From: Shewanella sp. OMA3-2
GTDB taxonomy: Bacteria > Pseudomonadota > Gammaproteobacteria > Enterobacterales > Shewanellaceae
DNA length: 64,000 bases
Direction: 5' to 3'
Assembly (NCBI RefSeq): GCF_021513195.1
Contig: NZ_CP090974.1
Coordinates: forward strand, 880,001 to 944,000
Part shown: in pieces, positions 1-9,473 of the stretch
Numbering within the stretch: the stretch's first letter is position 1
Layout: each line of letters starts with the position of its first letter
Position numbers and translations under genes: made by a program
Notes under the pieces: generated by a model
Told to the model about the DNA's origin: nothing
Database searches by the model: none
What the model saw: the letters and a program-made list of their open reading frames with translations, nothing else

Positions 1-340
1 TTAGCCCTGCAAAAGCAAACTCATCTTCACCTGGGGGTAAAGTGGCAGAGGTTAGGTTCATTTTTTCCGCTAATTCACGGGTGGTCAAGTTCCAAACAAA
101 TTCACCGGTTTCAACTATATTAGCCACACTGTCTTTCCACGCTGTGCTGGCAAAACCAATAATGGGTGGAGTGTAGTTGAAACAGTTAAAAAAGCTGTAG
201 GGCGCCAGATTACGCTGACCTTGGCCGTTGCGTGATGAAATCCAGCCTATTGGGCGTGGGCTAATAATGGCATTAAGTGGGTCATGGGCAAGGCCATGAC
301 CTTTACTGGGTTGATAAAAGTGCTGCTCGTTTGACGTCAT
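1..340 (-). CDS. Flavin reductase family protein (5' part, cut by window edge)
   Basis: The translated N-terminus, starting MTSNEQHFYQPSKG, contains the stretch SPRPIGWISS followed by NLAPYSFFNC. This is the flavin-binding split-barrel signature of flavin reductase and flavoredoxin-like proteins, which bind FMN and reduce it or use it in small redox reactions. About 113 residues are visible and the C-terminus lies beyond base 1. The ATG is preceded at good spacing by GGAGGG on the minus strand, which supports this start. The physiological substrate cannot be told from sequence. Confidence 0.8.
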   Translation of the reverse strand, partial: MTSNEQHFYQPSKGHGLAHDPLNAIISPRPIGWISSRNGQGQRNLAPYSFFNCFNYTPPIIGFASTAWKDSVANIVETGEFVWNLTTRELAEKMNLTSATLPPGEDEFAFAGL

Positions 341-400
341 GTAACCCTCCTTATTTGAATTTGATTGGGTAGCTTGAATAGCCCAAGGCACCCGCCAACG

Positions 401-541
401 CTATGACTTAACGCCCACAGTATCGGTATCTATGTCATCTGCATCAGCCACTTGTTTTGAATTGATGTCATCAGCTGCGGATGTAGAAGTTGATAGTCGT
501 AACAATATCCCAACAGTGCTGCGCCATATTTGTTGCCACAT
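401..541 (-). CDS. Possible 46-aa small protein
   Basis: An ATG-to-TAG frame encodes MWQQIWRSTVGILLRLS followed by an Asp/Ala-rich tail ending VGVKS. It lies in the 423-base gap between the flavin reductase and the M20 peptidase. No clear Shine-Dalgarno sequence precedes the ATG. The contrast between an amphipathic basic N-terminus and an acidic tail looks protein-like, but the frame is short and could be chance. No function is proposed. Confidence 0.3.
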   Translation of the reverse strand: MWQQIWRSTVGILLRLSTSTSAADDINSKQVADADDIDTDTVGVKS

Positions 542-763
542 GAGCAAATCATTGAGGTTTACATGATATTAAGGTGCAGTATGCTGGTTCAATATAGGTG
601 TTTTATGCCTGTAGATCTAGAATTACATCCTAATGATTTACATAAGCTTTAACCATTTTTATTGGTAACTAAAACATGTTAGTTGCTGGTTTTATGCAGT
701 AGTCTAGTTTAGAGTGAATACTAACTAAATGGCAGTGTAGCCAATAAATCACAAGGAACACGA

Positions 764-2089
764 ATGAATCTTACCAAGCTTGCGTTAGCTATGTCGTTAT
801 CGATTAGTCTGCTAGTTGTTCCGTATGCACAGGCTACCTCATTAGATCAAAGCGTCAAGCAAGCCTTGCCACAACTGGAAACGCTTTATCTGCATTTACA
901 TCAACATCCTGAGCTGTCATATCAAGAGAAAAACTCCAGTGCAAGAATGGCAAAAGAACTAAAAGCCATAGGATTTACTGTTACCGAAAACTTCGGCGGT
1001 TATGGCGTGGTGGGTATATTAAAAAATGGTGATGGGCCGACGATTATGCTCCGCGCAGATACCGATGGTTTACCCATTATTGAACAAACGGGAAAACCCT
1101 ACGCCTCTAAGGTCACCACACTGGATGCAAATAACAATAAAGTGGGTGTTATGCATGGTTGTGGTCATGATATTCATATGACCAGCTTAATAGGTACTGC
1201 GCAGCAATTAGTACAACACAAAGCGGATTGGAAAGGCACATTGATGATGGTGGCTCAACCTGCAGAAGAAGTCGGTGGCGGTGCTAAAGCTATGTTGAAG
1301 CAAGGCTTGTTTAGTCAGTTTTCAACCCCTGATGCGGTATTAGGTTTGCATGTTAGTGCGACTATTCCTGCCGGTAAAGTGGGCGCTATTAGTGGTTATG
1401 CGCTGGCGAATGTTGATTCGGTTGATATCAAAATAAAAGGTAAAGGCGGCCATGGGGCTTACCCGCATACTACAATCGATCCTGTGGTATTGGCGGCCAG
1501 AACCGTCCTTGCTTTGCAAACAATTCCGAGTCGTGAAATATCACCGCTTGAGCCTAATGTGGTGACAGTCGGTTCGATTCACGGCGGTTCAAAGCATAAT
1601 ATTATCTCTAACGAAGTGATGTTGCAGTTGACGTTACGATCATACAATCCACAAGTGCGTGAGCAACAAATTGCGGCGATAAAAAGGATCACTAAAGGCA
1701 TAGCGATCAGTGCTGGATTACCCGATGAGCTGATGCCTGAAGTGAACGTGCATGATGATGAGGCCATTCCATCTACTTATAATGATCCAACGTTAGCGGC
1801 AAAAGTGAAAGCCAGTATTGAAGCCGAAATAGGCGCAGATAATGTATTAGTTGCACCGCAAGTTATGGCTGGTGAAGATTTTGGCTTATACGGCAGAACG
1901 GCTGAAAAAGTACCTATTACGTTATTTTGGTTAGGGGCGGTTGAGCCAAACATATATGCCGACAGTGTTGCCAAAGGCGATACGTTACCGTCACTACACT
2001 CTAGCCAGTTTGCGCCTGATTACCCGTTAACGATTAGTACTGGGGTGAGGTCAATGACCCGAGCCGCAATAGATTTGTTTAATCAATAA
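764..2089 (+). CDS. Exported M20 family amidohydrolase/peptidase
   Basis: A 441-aa metallohydrolase of the M20D group (hippurate or N-acyl-amino-acid hydrolase type), which cleaves amide bonds of acylated amino acids or small peptides with a two-metal site. A Sec signal peptide of about 24 residues ends YAQA, so the enzyme is probably periplasmic. Visible motifs are MHGCGHD (residues 130-136, with metal-ligand Cys133 and His135) and PAEE (166-169, the catalytic Glu pair). The C-terminal GEDFG is also typical. AAGGA precedes the ATG. A strong terminator follows, so the gene is probably monocistronic. The exact substrate is unknown. Confidence 0.88.
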   Translation: MNLTKLALAMSLSISLLVVPYAQATSLDQSVKQALPQLETLYLHLHQHPELSYQEKNSSARMAKELKAIGFTVTENFGGYGVVGILKNGDGPTIMLRADTDGLPIIEQTGKPYASKVTTLDANNNKVGVMHGCGHDIHMTSLIGTAQQLVQHKADWKGTLMMVAQPAEEVGGGAKAMLKQGLFSQFSTPDAVLGLHVSATIPAGKVGAISGYALANVDSVDIKIKGKGGHGAYPHTTIDPVVLAARTVLALQTIPSREISPLEPNVVTVGSIHGGSKHNIISNEVMLQLTLRSYNPQVREQQIAAIKRITKGIAISAGLPDELMPEVNVHDDEAIPSTYNDPTLAAKVKASIEAEIGADNVLVAPQVMAGEDFGLYGRTAEKVPITLFWLGAVEPNIYADSVAKGDTLPSLHSSQFAPDYPLTISTGVRSMTRAAIDLFNQ

Positions 2090-2095
2090 ATTAAC

Positions 2096-2123
2096 AATGC
2101 CTGCTTACGCAGGCATTTTTATT
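2096..2123 (+). terminator. Rho-independent terminator after the M20 gene
   Basis: A perfect 9-bp stem (AATGCCTGC / GCAGGCATT) with a TTAC loop runs into a T tract. It starts seven bases after the stop codon. Confidence 0.9.
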
Positions 2124-2187
2124 TGAGCTGTTTTTTATTATAAGGGGTTATAATGCCACAAAATCACTTATTTATTATCGAGCTCAC

Positions 2188-2685
2188 ATGACCATTATTT
2201 TTACTACTAACGTCGGCGATATTCACATCGAACTTGATATGGAAAAAGCCCCAGTTAGCGCGAAAAACTTCATCAGATATTGTCAGGAAGGTTTTTATGA
2301 TCAGACTATTTTTCACCGTGTGATTAAAGGCTTTATGATCCAAGGGGGTGGATTTACTGTCGATATGACAGAAAAACCGACTCATGATCCAATAGCCAAT
2401 GAAGCCAATCGTGGTTTAAGTAATGTGCTGGGCACGATTGCAATGGCACGCACAGATGCACCGCACTCAGCTACAGGGCAGTTTTTTATCAACACTGCTA
2501 ATAACAGCTTTCTAGACCATACCGCGACGACTAATAATGGTTGGGGTTATGCTGTATTTGGTAAAGTCAGTGCAGGTATTGAGGTAGTGAAACAGATTGA
2601 AAAGGTTAAAACAGCAACAATTGCAGGACATGAAGATGTGCCCAAAGAGCCAATTATTATTGAATCTGTGACGATAACCCACTAG
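2188..2685 (+). CDS. ppiB: Peptidyl-prolyl cis-trans isomerase B (cyclophilin)
   Basis: A 165-aa single-domain cyclophilin with no signal peptide, so a cytoplasmic PpiB-type foldase that isomerises Xaa-Pro bonds. Characteristic motifs are [15 protein letters not shown] (active-site Arg and Phe), [19 protein letters not shown] and the C-terminal WGYAVFGKV. Length matches E. coli PpiB (164 aa). The ATG follows GAGCTC, a weak ribosome site. A hairpin with an 11-bp stem lies just downstream. Confidence 0.93.
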   Translation: MTIIFTTNVGDIHIELDMEKAPVSAKNFIRYCQEGFYDQTIFHRVIKGFMIQGGGFTVDMTEKPTHDPIANEANRGLSNVLGTIAMARTDAPHSATGQFFINTANNSFLDHTATTNNGWGYAVFGKVSAGIEVVKQIEKVKTATIAGHEDVPKEPIIIESVTITH

Positions 2686-2723
2686 ACGTAACGAACCAGC
2701 AAGACAGTGGACTAAACAACATT

Positions 2724-2754
2724 CATTACCGAATAAGGATGCGATTCGGTAGTG
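2724..2754. other. Inverted repeat downstream of ppiB
   Basis: Arms CATTACCGAAT and ATTCGGTAGTG form an 11-bp stem with one G-T pair and a 9-base loop. There is no T tract, so this is not a standard intrinsic terminator. It may be an mRNA 3'-end stabiliser of ppiB. Confidence 0.45.
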
Positions 2755-2960
2755 GGTTGGTGTTCTTCCGCCCCAGCCACAATGATCTACTATAGACAGA
2801 TTGTCACAGGCTGTTACCAAAAAAATTGCCACTATGACCACCTATCCAAATTTGCATCTTCATTGTGTAGTCTATTGATGATAAAACTAGTACTCATTAG
2901 GTGTAGCTAAGTATGTGCTAATGTAATGTTTATCGAGACAGCAGGTTTATTGGAAATACT

Positions 2961-3752
2961 ATGCAGCTTACGGATACAGAATTTCAATGTTTACATCAAG
3001 CTAAACAGTTGCTTGAAAACCCTGGACTGGCAGCTAAGTTAACCGATTACATCGGCACACCTATTGAAAAAGGCTTTGCCTTACTGCCAAAAAGCATTAG
3101 TTCAACAGTGACTAAAGTGACTCAAGCTGCCTTAATGAAGGCGAGTCAAGCGGCCTTGTATACCTTAAAAAATCAACCCGGAACGCAGTCATCTAATAAG
3201 TTACACAAGCTGGGTGTGGCAATGAGTGGTGGCGCAGGTGGTTTTTTTGGCCTGAGCGCGATAGCCATTGAATTGCCAATTTCAACTACCATCATGCTGC
3301 GTTCAATTGCCGATATTGCCAGAAGTGAAGGCGAGGTGATCACTGAACCCGAAACACAGCTTGCCTGCTTATCTGTGTTTGCCTTAGGGGGAAATACTGC
3401 AGACGATGATCAGTCTGAACAAGGCTACTTTGCGGTGCGTACTGTATTAGCTAATTCTATTGCTGAAGCCGCTGAGTATGTTGCCAGTAAAGGCGTTTCA
3501 AAAGAAGCTGCGCCTATGTTGGTTAAATTGGTTGCCATGATTGCGGAACGATTTGGCATACAAGTGACTCAAAAGGTGGCAGCTCAAGCTGTACCCGCTA
3601 TTGGTGCCGCGGGTGGGATGGTAATTAACACTCTGTTTATTAGTCATTTTCAAGATATGGCGCGGGGACATTTTGTTGTTAGACGTTTAGAGCGAAAGTA
3701 CGGTGTAACGCTTGTGCGTCAATGGTATGACGACATTGAGTTAACGCCTTAA
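2961..3752 (+). CDS. EcsC family protein
   Basis: A 263-aa protein matching the EcsC family over its whole length. It has a Gly-rich hydrophobic core (GVAMSGGAGGFFGLSAIAIELP), then IMLRSIADIARSEGE and LACLSVFALGG, then a second hydrophobic stretch near AIGAAGGMVINTLF. The family was named from Bacillus ecsC, but its biochemical role is not established. There is no signal peptide. The hydrophobic segments suggest a membrane-associated protein. Confidence 0.8.
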   Translation: MQLTDTEFQCLHQAKQLLENPGLAAKLTDYIGTPIEKGFALLPKSISSTVTKVTQAALMKASQAALYTLKNQPGTQSSNKLHKLGVAMSGGAGGFFGLSAIAIELPISTTIMLRSIADIARSEGEVITEPETQLACLSVFALGGNTADDDQSEQGYFAVRTVLANSIAEAAEYVASKGVSKEAAPMLVKLVAMIAERFGIQVTQKVAAQAVPAIGAAGGMVINTLFISHFQDMARGHFVVRRLERKYGVTLVRQWYDDIELTP

Positions 3753-3815
3753 CGATAAACCAAATACTCAAGATCAAAGCAACACGCTTTGTTTCAACTA
3801 AGGATAGCCACAATA

Positions 3816-5396
3816 ATGAGATTGAACTCAGCGGTAAAAAGTATTGCTTACAGTGTGTTAGTGTTAGCTGGTTTGCATGTAAATGTGACGGTCGCGAAGG
3901 ACAAATTAAGCTTTTTGGAACACACCATCGAAGCCGATATAGAATTGGTTCAGCCCACTATATCAGCCAATATTATGGACAATGAAGGCAATGAAGGCAA
4001 TGAACTGATTGTTATTGGTATCGACGATAATGCACAACGTTGGCTATATATTTATGGATTTAAACAAAACAAATTAAGCTTATTAGACAAACAGCCATTA
4101 AGCCAAGCACTGTTTCGCTACGATGTTTATCAGCCTGAAGGTGACGGTCAGCAATTACAAAAACTGTACTTTTTAAGTGCCGATACCCTATGGCAATATC
4201 AGGTTGGTCATCCTGCGTTAGCATCAATATCTGAACAAGCCACCCAAAGCAAAATCAGTAAAGTGGCCAGTATTAGTTCAATTACCTTAACTCCCCAAGC
4301 TGATTTTATTTCCCGGGGAGAATTTGTTAAAGACATCAATAATGATGGTGTTGCCGATATTATTTTAAGCGACTTTAAAGCGACACATGTACTGCTTGCT
4401 AATGATGACTTAGCTACCGAATTACAGACTTTTACCTCACAATCATTACCATTATTACCGAATATTGAACTAACCGATAATGGCGCACAATACAGTCAGC
4501 CAACCTTGTTTTTTGCTGACGCTAATTTCGATAACCGAGATGATATTATCAAAGTGGGAGAGGGATTGTTAGAAGTCTATTTTCAACAAGATAACGGCCA
4601 GTTTTTGTTATCAGCAACATTTATTCCCGTGAGTCAGCCTATTAGCGGAGTGAACTGGTGGAATAAACGTGACATCTATGGTGGACAGCTAGATCAAAGC
4701 AATTTGATGTACCGTAAAGTTGAAAAACTAGACGATATTAATGGTGATGGCATAACTGATTTAGTGGTGCGCTATACCAAAAGTAGCGGTGTATTTGATA
4801 AAAGTAATGACTACGAGGTTTATCTCGGGCGCAACAAAGATAATACCCTTAGTTTTGGCCGTAAACCTAATAGTGTTATTCGAGCGGAAGGCACGCTGTC
4901 AGGACTCAGTTTTGTTGATTTAGATAAAGACAACATTGATGAAGTCTTGGTATCTGGTTTTGATATTGGTGTGTCACAAATTGTCGGCGCATTGTTATCG
5001 GGCAGCATTGATCAAGATGTTTATGTATTTAAAATGGATAAACAATTTAAATTTCCCAAACAGGCTAATGTTACCAAAGAAGTTGAATTAAGTTTTAGTT
5101 TAAGCTCAGGCCAAACAGGTGAACCTGTGATTACTTTAGGCGACTTAAATGGTGATGGTTTTCAAGAGTTACTGTTATCTGATACCGAAAAACGCTTGAA
5201 AATATTTCCAGGCCAAAGTGGTGGCACGCCCTTTTCTAGCCGCAGTGATGAGCTGGAGTTTACCTTACCAAAAGAAGGCTCACTGGTGTCAGTGACCGAT
5301 ATTAATCATGATGGTAAAGATGATTTACTGGTTCATTATGGCCGCCAGGATGATAAGGCATTACAGCGTAAAATATTGGTGTTTATTGCAGAGTAA
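3816..5396 (+). CDS. Exported FG-GAP/VCBS repeat protein
   Basis: About 526 aa. The ATG at 3816 is chosen over an in-frame TTG at 3789 because AAGGA sits about 12 bases upstream and the signal peptide (MRLNSAVKSIAYSVLVL..., ending TVA) then begins at residue 1. The mature part holds several calcium-binding FG-GAP/VCBS motifs: DINNDGVADI, DINGDGITDL, DLDKDNIDEV, DLNGDGFQEL and DINHDGKDDL. This predicts a beta-propeller in the periplasm or at the surface. Function is unknown. The next gene is also an exported propeller-like protein, so the two may act together. Confidence 0.75.
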   Translation: MRLNSAVKSIAYSVLVLAGLHVNVTVAKDKLSFLEHTIEADIELVQPTISANIMDNEGNEGNELIVIGIDDNAQRWLYIYGFKQNKLSLLDKQPLSQALFRYDVYQPEGDGQQLQKLYFLSADTLWQYQVGHPALASISEQATQSKISKVASISSITLTPQADFISRGEFVKDINNDGVADIILSDFKATHVLLANDDLATELQTFTSQSLPLLPNIELTDNGAQYSQPTLFFADANFDNRDDIIKVGEGLLEVYFQQDNGQFLLSATFIPVSQPISGVNWWNKRDIYGGQLDQSNLMYRKVEKLDDINGDGITDLVVRYTKSSGVFDKSNDYEVYLGRNKDNTLSFGRKPNSVIRAEGTLSGLSFVDLDKDNIDEVLVSGFDIGVSQIVGALLSGSIDQDVYVFKMDKQFKFPKQANVTKEVELSFSLSSGQTGEPVITLGDLNGDGFQELLLSDTEKRLKIFPGQSGGTPFSSRSDELEFTLPKEGSLVSVTDINHDGKDDLLVHYGRQDDKALQRKILVFIAE

Positions 5397-5519
5397 TGCT
5401 TAGCACGAGTTGATTTAATTTTGTTGCCACAAGTCAGTAACATTTTTGAATGTTACTGACTTGTTTATCCTCTCTGAGCATAAGACAATAGTATCAGTTC
5501 AACGTTCAAAGGAATGAAA

Positions 5520-7304
5520 ATGTTAGCTCGTTCAATTTTAGTTATCTCGTTATTGCTTCTCTCAGCTTGTAACAGCACCATCAAAAACACTCATATAGAC
5601 AAAAATCAAACTCTTGATGTAAATCACGGGGTGGTAGGCGTTCAAGTGATTAACAATAGCGATGCCTTAGCCGTTAATCATAAAGGTTGGACCGAAGTGA
5701 TTGTGGTCAGATTAGATAACATGGAGGTTAGAAAGCAGCAAGCTATCGATAAAGCAAAAGAAAAAAAGAACTACTCAATTGATCAGCCAAGATTTGATTG
5801 GAAGCCAGACTTCTACTCGTTAACTCCGACTCAAGAAGGGCTAATCGATAGTCAAATATTTATCGGCTCAATGCCTGATGGTCGCTATATGATCTCCAGT
5901 TTATATAGTTTCTATAATGGCGGCGATTACACCTCTTGGTTAACTATGCCTGTAGATGTTATGGCTGGCATTTTTACTGTTAAAAAAGGTCAACTGACCA
6001 ACTTAGGCAGCATTGTTTTTCAGCCATTATTAAATGTGCAAGAAAAGTCATTTTGGAGTCAACAATCTAGTAAAAAAGCCTACGTTACTCGTTTAAATAC
6101 CCTGCGTGCAATTGACAGTTTTTTATTCACTCACTACCCGAATTTAGCTAATAGCCTAAATTTAGATAACGTACTGACGTGGGAAAAAGATACTTTAGAT
6201 AGTTTCAGAAGTGAATTAAGTACCTTATCTCGTCAAAATGCATATGGTAAAACGGCTATGCCACTGTCGATTCATGGTAAAAGTGTTATAGCGTCTAAAT
6301 TTGGCCAATTAAAATGGCAAGACAAGCAAGATAAATGGCATCAAGTTAATTTAGCGACTAATAGTCAACTTGCAGCGATATTAGAAACAGAAGATATGAT
6401 AATGGTTGCGGGAGAAAGGGGCGAGATTTTTACTGCCAAAGACTGGCAACAAGCATGGACACCAGTATCAAGAGTGCCTGCAACAGAAGCCATAATTTGG
6501 TTTGGAGCAGGTAAAAGCAGCTATTATGCGATGACGCAATCGAGCAACGAATATAGCGCGTATAAATTCTCATCATTGGCCAGCGACTGGCAAAAGCTAA
6601 CAAGCTTTCAACGTAACACGAATAACTTTTTAACCGTCATTGGTAATGTGTTTCCTATTATCACTAAGTCTGGTCAGCTATCTGTTTTAAATGATAAAAA
6701 GCTCTTTCAACATGACTTAATAACGGATACTTGGAAAGAGATTAGAACCGACAGCATGTTAGCTATTGCTTCTTTACCAACCGGTGACTTAGCGGGCGTA
6801 GAAGTCAGTCAATGGGACGGTATTGGCGATCAAGTTATTAGTCAAAATTCTGGTGAGTCGTGGATATCGATTAACCGTTATCTAAAATCTTTTGCCGATG
6901 GTGAAGCCGAGAAAAGTGTCCCGTTAATGTTAGCCGATGGCACAGTGTTAACCTTAGGTCGAGAAGGATTAAAGTCTACAAACGGCAAGCGCGCGTCGAG
7001 TGAGTTGAAAATAATATCAACGCATATCTCAACAGCGAATGATAAAAAATCTTGGCAATACCATGGCTTTGCTAAATCAGATTGTGAAACCTTGTTAGCT
7101 CAAATCTCATCAAAGGAAGAATTGTATTTCCTTTGTGATAAAGGCGATATCGTGTTTACCAAAGACTTCGGCATGACTTGGCAATATGTCATTGATATCG
7201 AGATTGCTGATATGCAATTTAAGTATAATCAATTAATTGAAGCCATAAAAGTTGAAAACAGTAAAGAGGCAAAGTTGAGTTCTACTCGTTTGAATGAGTA
7301 CTAG
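5520..7304 (+). CDS. Putative lipoprotein with Asp-box (BNR-like) motifs
   Basis: About 594 aa. Two in-frame ATGs occur, at 5514 and 5520. AAGGA touches the first but lies at proper spacing from the second, so 5520 is preferred. The N-terminus MLARSILVISLLLLSAC ends in a lipobox with the acylated Cys. Two Asp-box-like motifs, SQNSGESW and TKDFGMTW, are typical of BNR/sialidase-type beta-propellers. I recognise no catalytic residues and propose no enzyme activity. A terminator follows. It lies 123 bases downstream of the FG-GAP gene on the same strand. Confidence 0.65.
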   Translation: MLARSILVISLLLLSACNSTIKNTHIDKNQTLDVNHGVVGVQVINNSDALAVNHKGWTEVIVVRLDNMEVRKQQAIDKAKEKKNYSIDQPRFDWKPDFYSLTPTQEGLIDSQIFIGSMPDGRYMISSLYSFYNGGDYTSWLTMPVDVMAGIFTVKKGQLTNLGSIVFQPLLNVQEKSFWSQQSSKKAYVTRLNTLRAIDSFLFTHYPNLANSLNLDNVLTWEKDTLDSFRSELSTLSRQNAYGKTAMPLSIHGKSVIASKFGQLKWQDKQDKWHQVNLATNSQLAAILETEDMIMVAGERGEIFTAKDWQQAWTPVSRVPATEAIIWFGAGKSSYYAMTQSSNEYSAYKFSSLASDWQKLTSFQRNTNNFLTVIGNVFPIITKSGQLSVLNDKKLFQHDLITDTWKEIRTDSMLAIASLPTGDLAGVEVSQWDGIGDQVISQNSGESWISINRYLKSFADGEAEKSVPLMLADGTVLTLGREGLKSTNGKRASSELKIISTHISTANDKKSWQYHGFAKSDCETLLAQISSKEELYFLCDKGDIVFTKDFGMTWQYVIDIEIADMQFKYNQLIEAIKVENSKEAKLSSTRLNEY

Positions 7305-7674
7305 GTTTGTATATCTTCACATAACGATATTCATCTCGACAGATTAATCGGTCCAAATAGGTTGATGATATATCAGCCTATTTTTGTATCTACAGTCCAA
7401 AACCTGCAATGTATTGATGTTGTTTCCCGTCTCTTAAAATCAAAACTTAGTCTGTTTACAGGTTCACAATATTATAAGTTTAGCTACGTCTACAATGGTG
7501 ATTCATGCGATCAATACTGAGTAATTTTACTGGTTTATTGCCTTTTTCGCTCTAATTTTAATATGTTGAATTTTAGTTAAATAAATAATGACATCGCTGT
7601 CATTATTGTGGTGTAGTAGGGCAGTAAATCGAAAAAATAATACTATTGCATTACGATAGATATGAGGTTCTCCT
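7305..7674. other. Gene-free interval before the chemoreceptor gene
   Basis: This interval of 370 bases holds the terminator at 7355-7386 and then AT-rich sequence that should carry the promoter of the chemoreceptor gene. I could not assign promoter boxes confidently and see no further coding frame. Confidence 0.5.
7355..7386 (+). terminator. Terminator of the Asp-box lipoprotein gene
   Basis: An 11-bp stem (AATAGGTTGAT / ATCAGCCTATT, one G-T pair) with loop GATAT is followed by a T tract. Confidence 0.8.
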
Positions 7675-9294
7675 ATGACATTGAAAACAAAAATAATCTT
7701 GTTTGCTACCTTGCTGTTTGTGTCTAATCTAGGCATTGCCCTGGGCGGCCTGCATGCGTTATCTGACTCCAGTCAAAGTGATAATATTGCCCGTATTAAT
7801 CAATTAATGAAGAACACTGCCAATATTGTGGCTCAATTTGAGCAATTTCAAAGATCAGGTGAACTTAGCGAAACACAAGCTAAGGCATTAGCAACCCAAG
7901 TACTGCGTGAAAATAAATATCACGACTCAGAATATGTTTATGTGGTCGACAATAAGATGGATTTTGTTGCCACACCGCACGACCCACAATTGCATGGCAC
8001 CAGTTTTAATGACTTTGTTGATGCAAGCGGTAAAAGCATTGGCAGAATGGTGCAACAACTTGTGGGTAATCAAACTGGCAAAATTATTACCTATGAATGG
8101 ACGTCTGAAAGAGATGGTGCCGTTGTCGAGTTAACCTCAGTGGTACAGCAATCTGATGTATGGCATTGGTATGTGGGTACCGGTATAAGCTACGCTGAAG
8201 CTGATGCAAGATATTGGTCTGTCGCCAGTGGCTTGTTAAGTTTTGCCATTGTTATCGCGATTATTTTATCACTCAGCTTGGCACGATTTGGCTTTAAGTT
8301 ACATCATTCATTGGGGGCGGAAATTGAGCAGGTGCATCAATTTGTGTTAAGTGTATCGCGAGGTAATTTACGCCAGCACTCAGCATTTTCTGCCGCCGAG
8401 CGCGACAGTGTTGTCGGTGCAATGAATTATATGCAAGTTGGTTTGCAGGGTGTGGTTAAAGGAATTAAAACCGTTACTGACACGCTTCATCAGCAGGCCG
8501 ACGGTTCAACTAAACGCTCTAATGAGCTAGACCAACTGACGCGAGCCATGCATGATGAAACGCAAATGGTGGCTTCGGCCATAACTGAGTTAACCGCATC
8601 CTCAGCCAATGTTGTTGAACACGCTAAACAAGCCGCGCAATCGGTTAATGCGGCAGAGCAACAAGGTATTAATGCCCATAGATTAACCCAAGAGTCAGCC
8701 ACAACGATTTCGCTATTAGAAAACCAGATTGAAAGTGCGGGTAAAAATATTCAAGTGCTAGACGATGAAGTGAATAACATCGCCAGCGTATTATTAGTGA
8801 TCCAAGGTATTGCTGAGCAAACTAATTTACTGGCATTAAATGCTGCCATTGAAGCGGCGAGAGCGGGTGAGCAAGGGCGTGGTTTTGCTGTAGTAGCAGA
8901 TGAGGTTAGGCAGCTAGCGCAACGCACTCAAACCAGTACAGAACAAATTAAACAAATGATTGATAAGCTGCAAAAGGCGACCCAAGATGCTAAAGCGTCT
9001 GTAGTACAAAGTATTGCTACCAGTGAAGAAACGGTAACCAAATCAGCACGGGTAACCGACGAGCTTAAAAATATTGCCCAATCATTGTCTGATATTGCTC
9101 ATATGAGTCAGCAAATATCCCAAGCGGCTACAGAGCAACTAACAGCAGGTGAAGACTCTGCCCAACGCATTGTGGTTATTGCTGACATGGCGTCTAAAAC
9201 CAATACGGTTTCTGAACAGGCGCACAGTGTCAGTGAAGATGTCAAACAACTGACCTATAGTTTAGAGGCTGAAATTAAAAAATTCGAAATATAA
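7675..9294 (+). CDS. Methyl-accepting chemotaxis protein with single Cache sensor
   Basis: A 539-aa chemoreceptor. The first membrane segment is at residues 5-25. A periplasmic sensor follows (about 30-180) with the single-Cache/MCP_N signature [18 protein letters not shown] and [14 protein letters not shown]. The second membrane segment is near 185-203, then a HAMP-like linker and a long cytoplasmic coiled coil. The hairpin tip carries [20 protein letters not shown] and [12 protein letters not shown], which bind CheA and CheW. The ligand is unknown; related Cache sensors often bind small carboxylates. GAGG precedes the ATG. Confidence 0.9.
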   Translation: MTLKTKIILFATLLFVSNLGIALGGLHALSDSSQSDNIARINQLMKNTANIVAQFEQFQRSGELSETQAKALATQVLRENKYHDSEYVYVVDNKMDFVATPHDPQLHGTSFNDFVDASGKSIGRMVQQLVGNQTGKIITYEWTSERDGAVVELTSVVQQSDVWHWYVGTGISYAEADARYWSVASGLLSFAIVIAIILSLSLARFGFKLHHSLGAEIEQVHQFVLSVSRGNLRQHSAFSAAERDSVVGAMNYMQVGLQGVVKGIKTVTDTLHQQADGSTKRSNELDQLTRAMHDETQMVASAITELTASSANVVEHAKQAAQSVNAAEQQGINAHRLTQESATTISLLENQIESAGKNIQVLDDEVNNIASVLLVIQGIAEQTNLLALNAAIEAARAGEQGRGFAVVADEVRQLAQRTQTSTEQIKQMIDKLQKATQDAKASVVQSIATSEETVTKSARVTDELKNIAQSLSDIAHMSQQISQAATEQLTAGEDSAQRIVVIADMASKTNTVSEQAHSVSEDVKQLTYSLEAEIKKFEI

Positions 9295-9310
9295 ATAGCT
9301 TACTTGATGG

Positions 9311-9337
9311 AAGGCCGCTGATTAGCGGCCTTTTTAT
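9311..9337 (+). terminator. Terminator of the chemoreceptor gene
   Basis: A 9-bp stem AAGGCCGCT / AGCGGCCTT with a 4-base loop runs into five T residues. Confidence 0.9.
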
Positions 9338-9473
9338 TTAGTTTCGTTGTGAAAGTGAGTCACAGGAAAGGGCGCAATTTCAGCTTAGTCTTTAGCTGAA
9401 TTAATCGACTTGCTTATAACGAATTATTAACATTTAATAGGGGCTGATTTTATTATTCTAATAGGGACGAAAC

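Noticed and set aside
2512-2841. A 109-codon minus-strand frame over ppiB
   Set aside because: It is antisense to a well-supported cyclophilin gene and has no ribosome site or family match.
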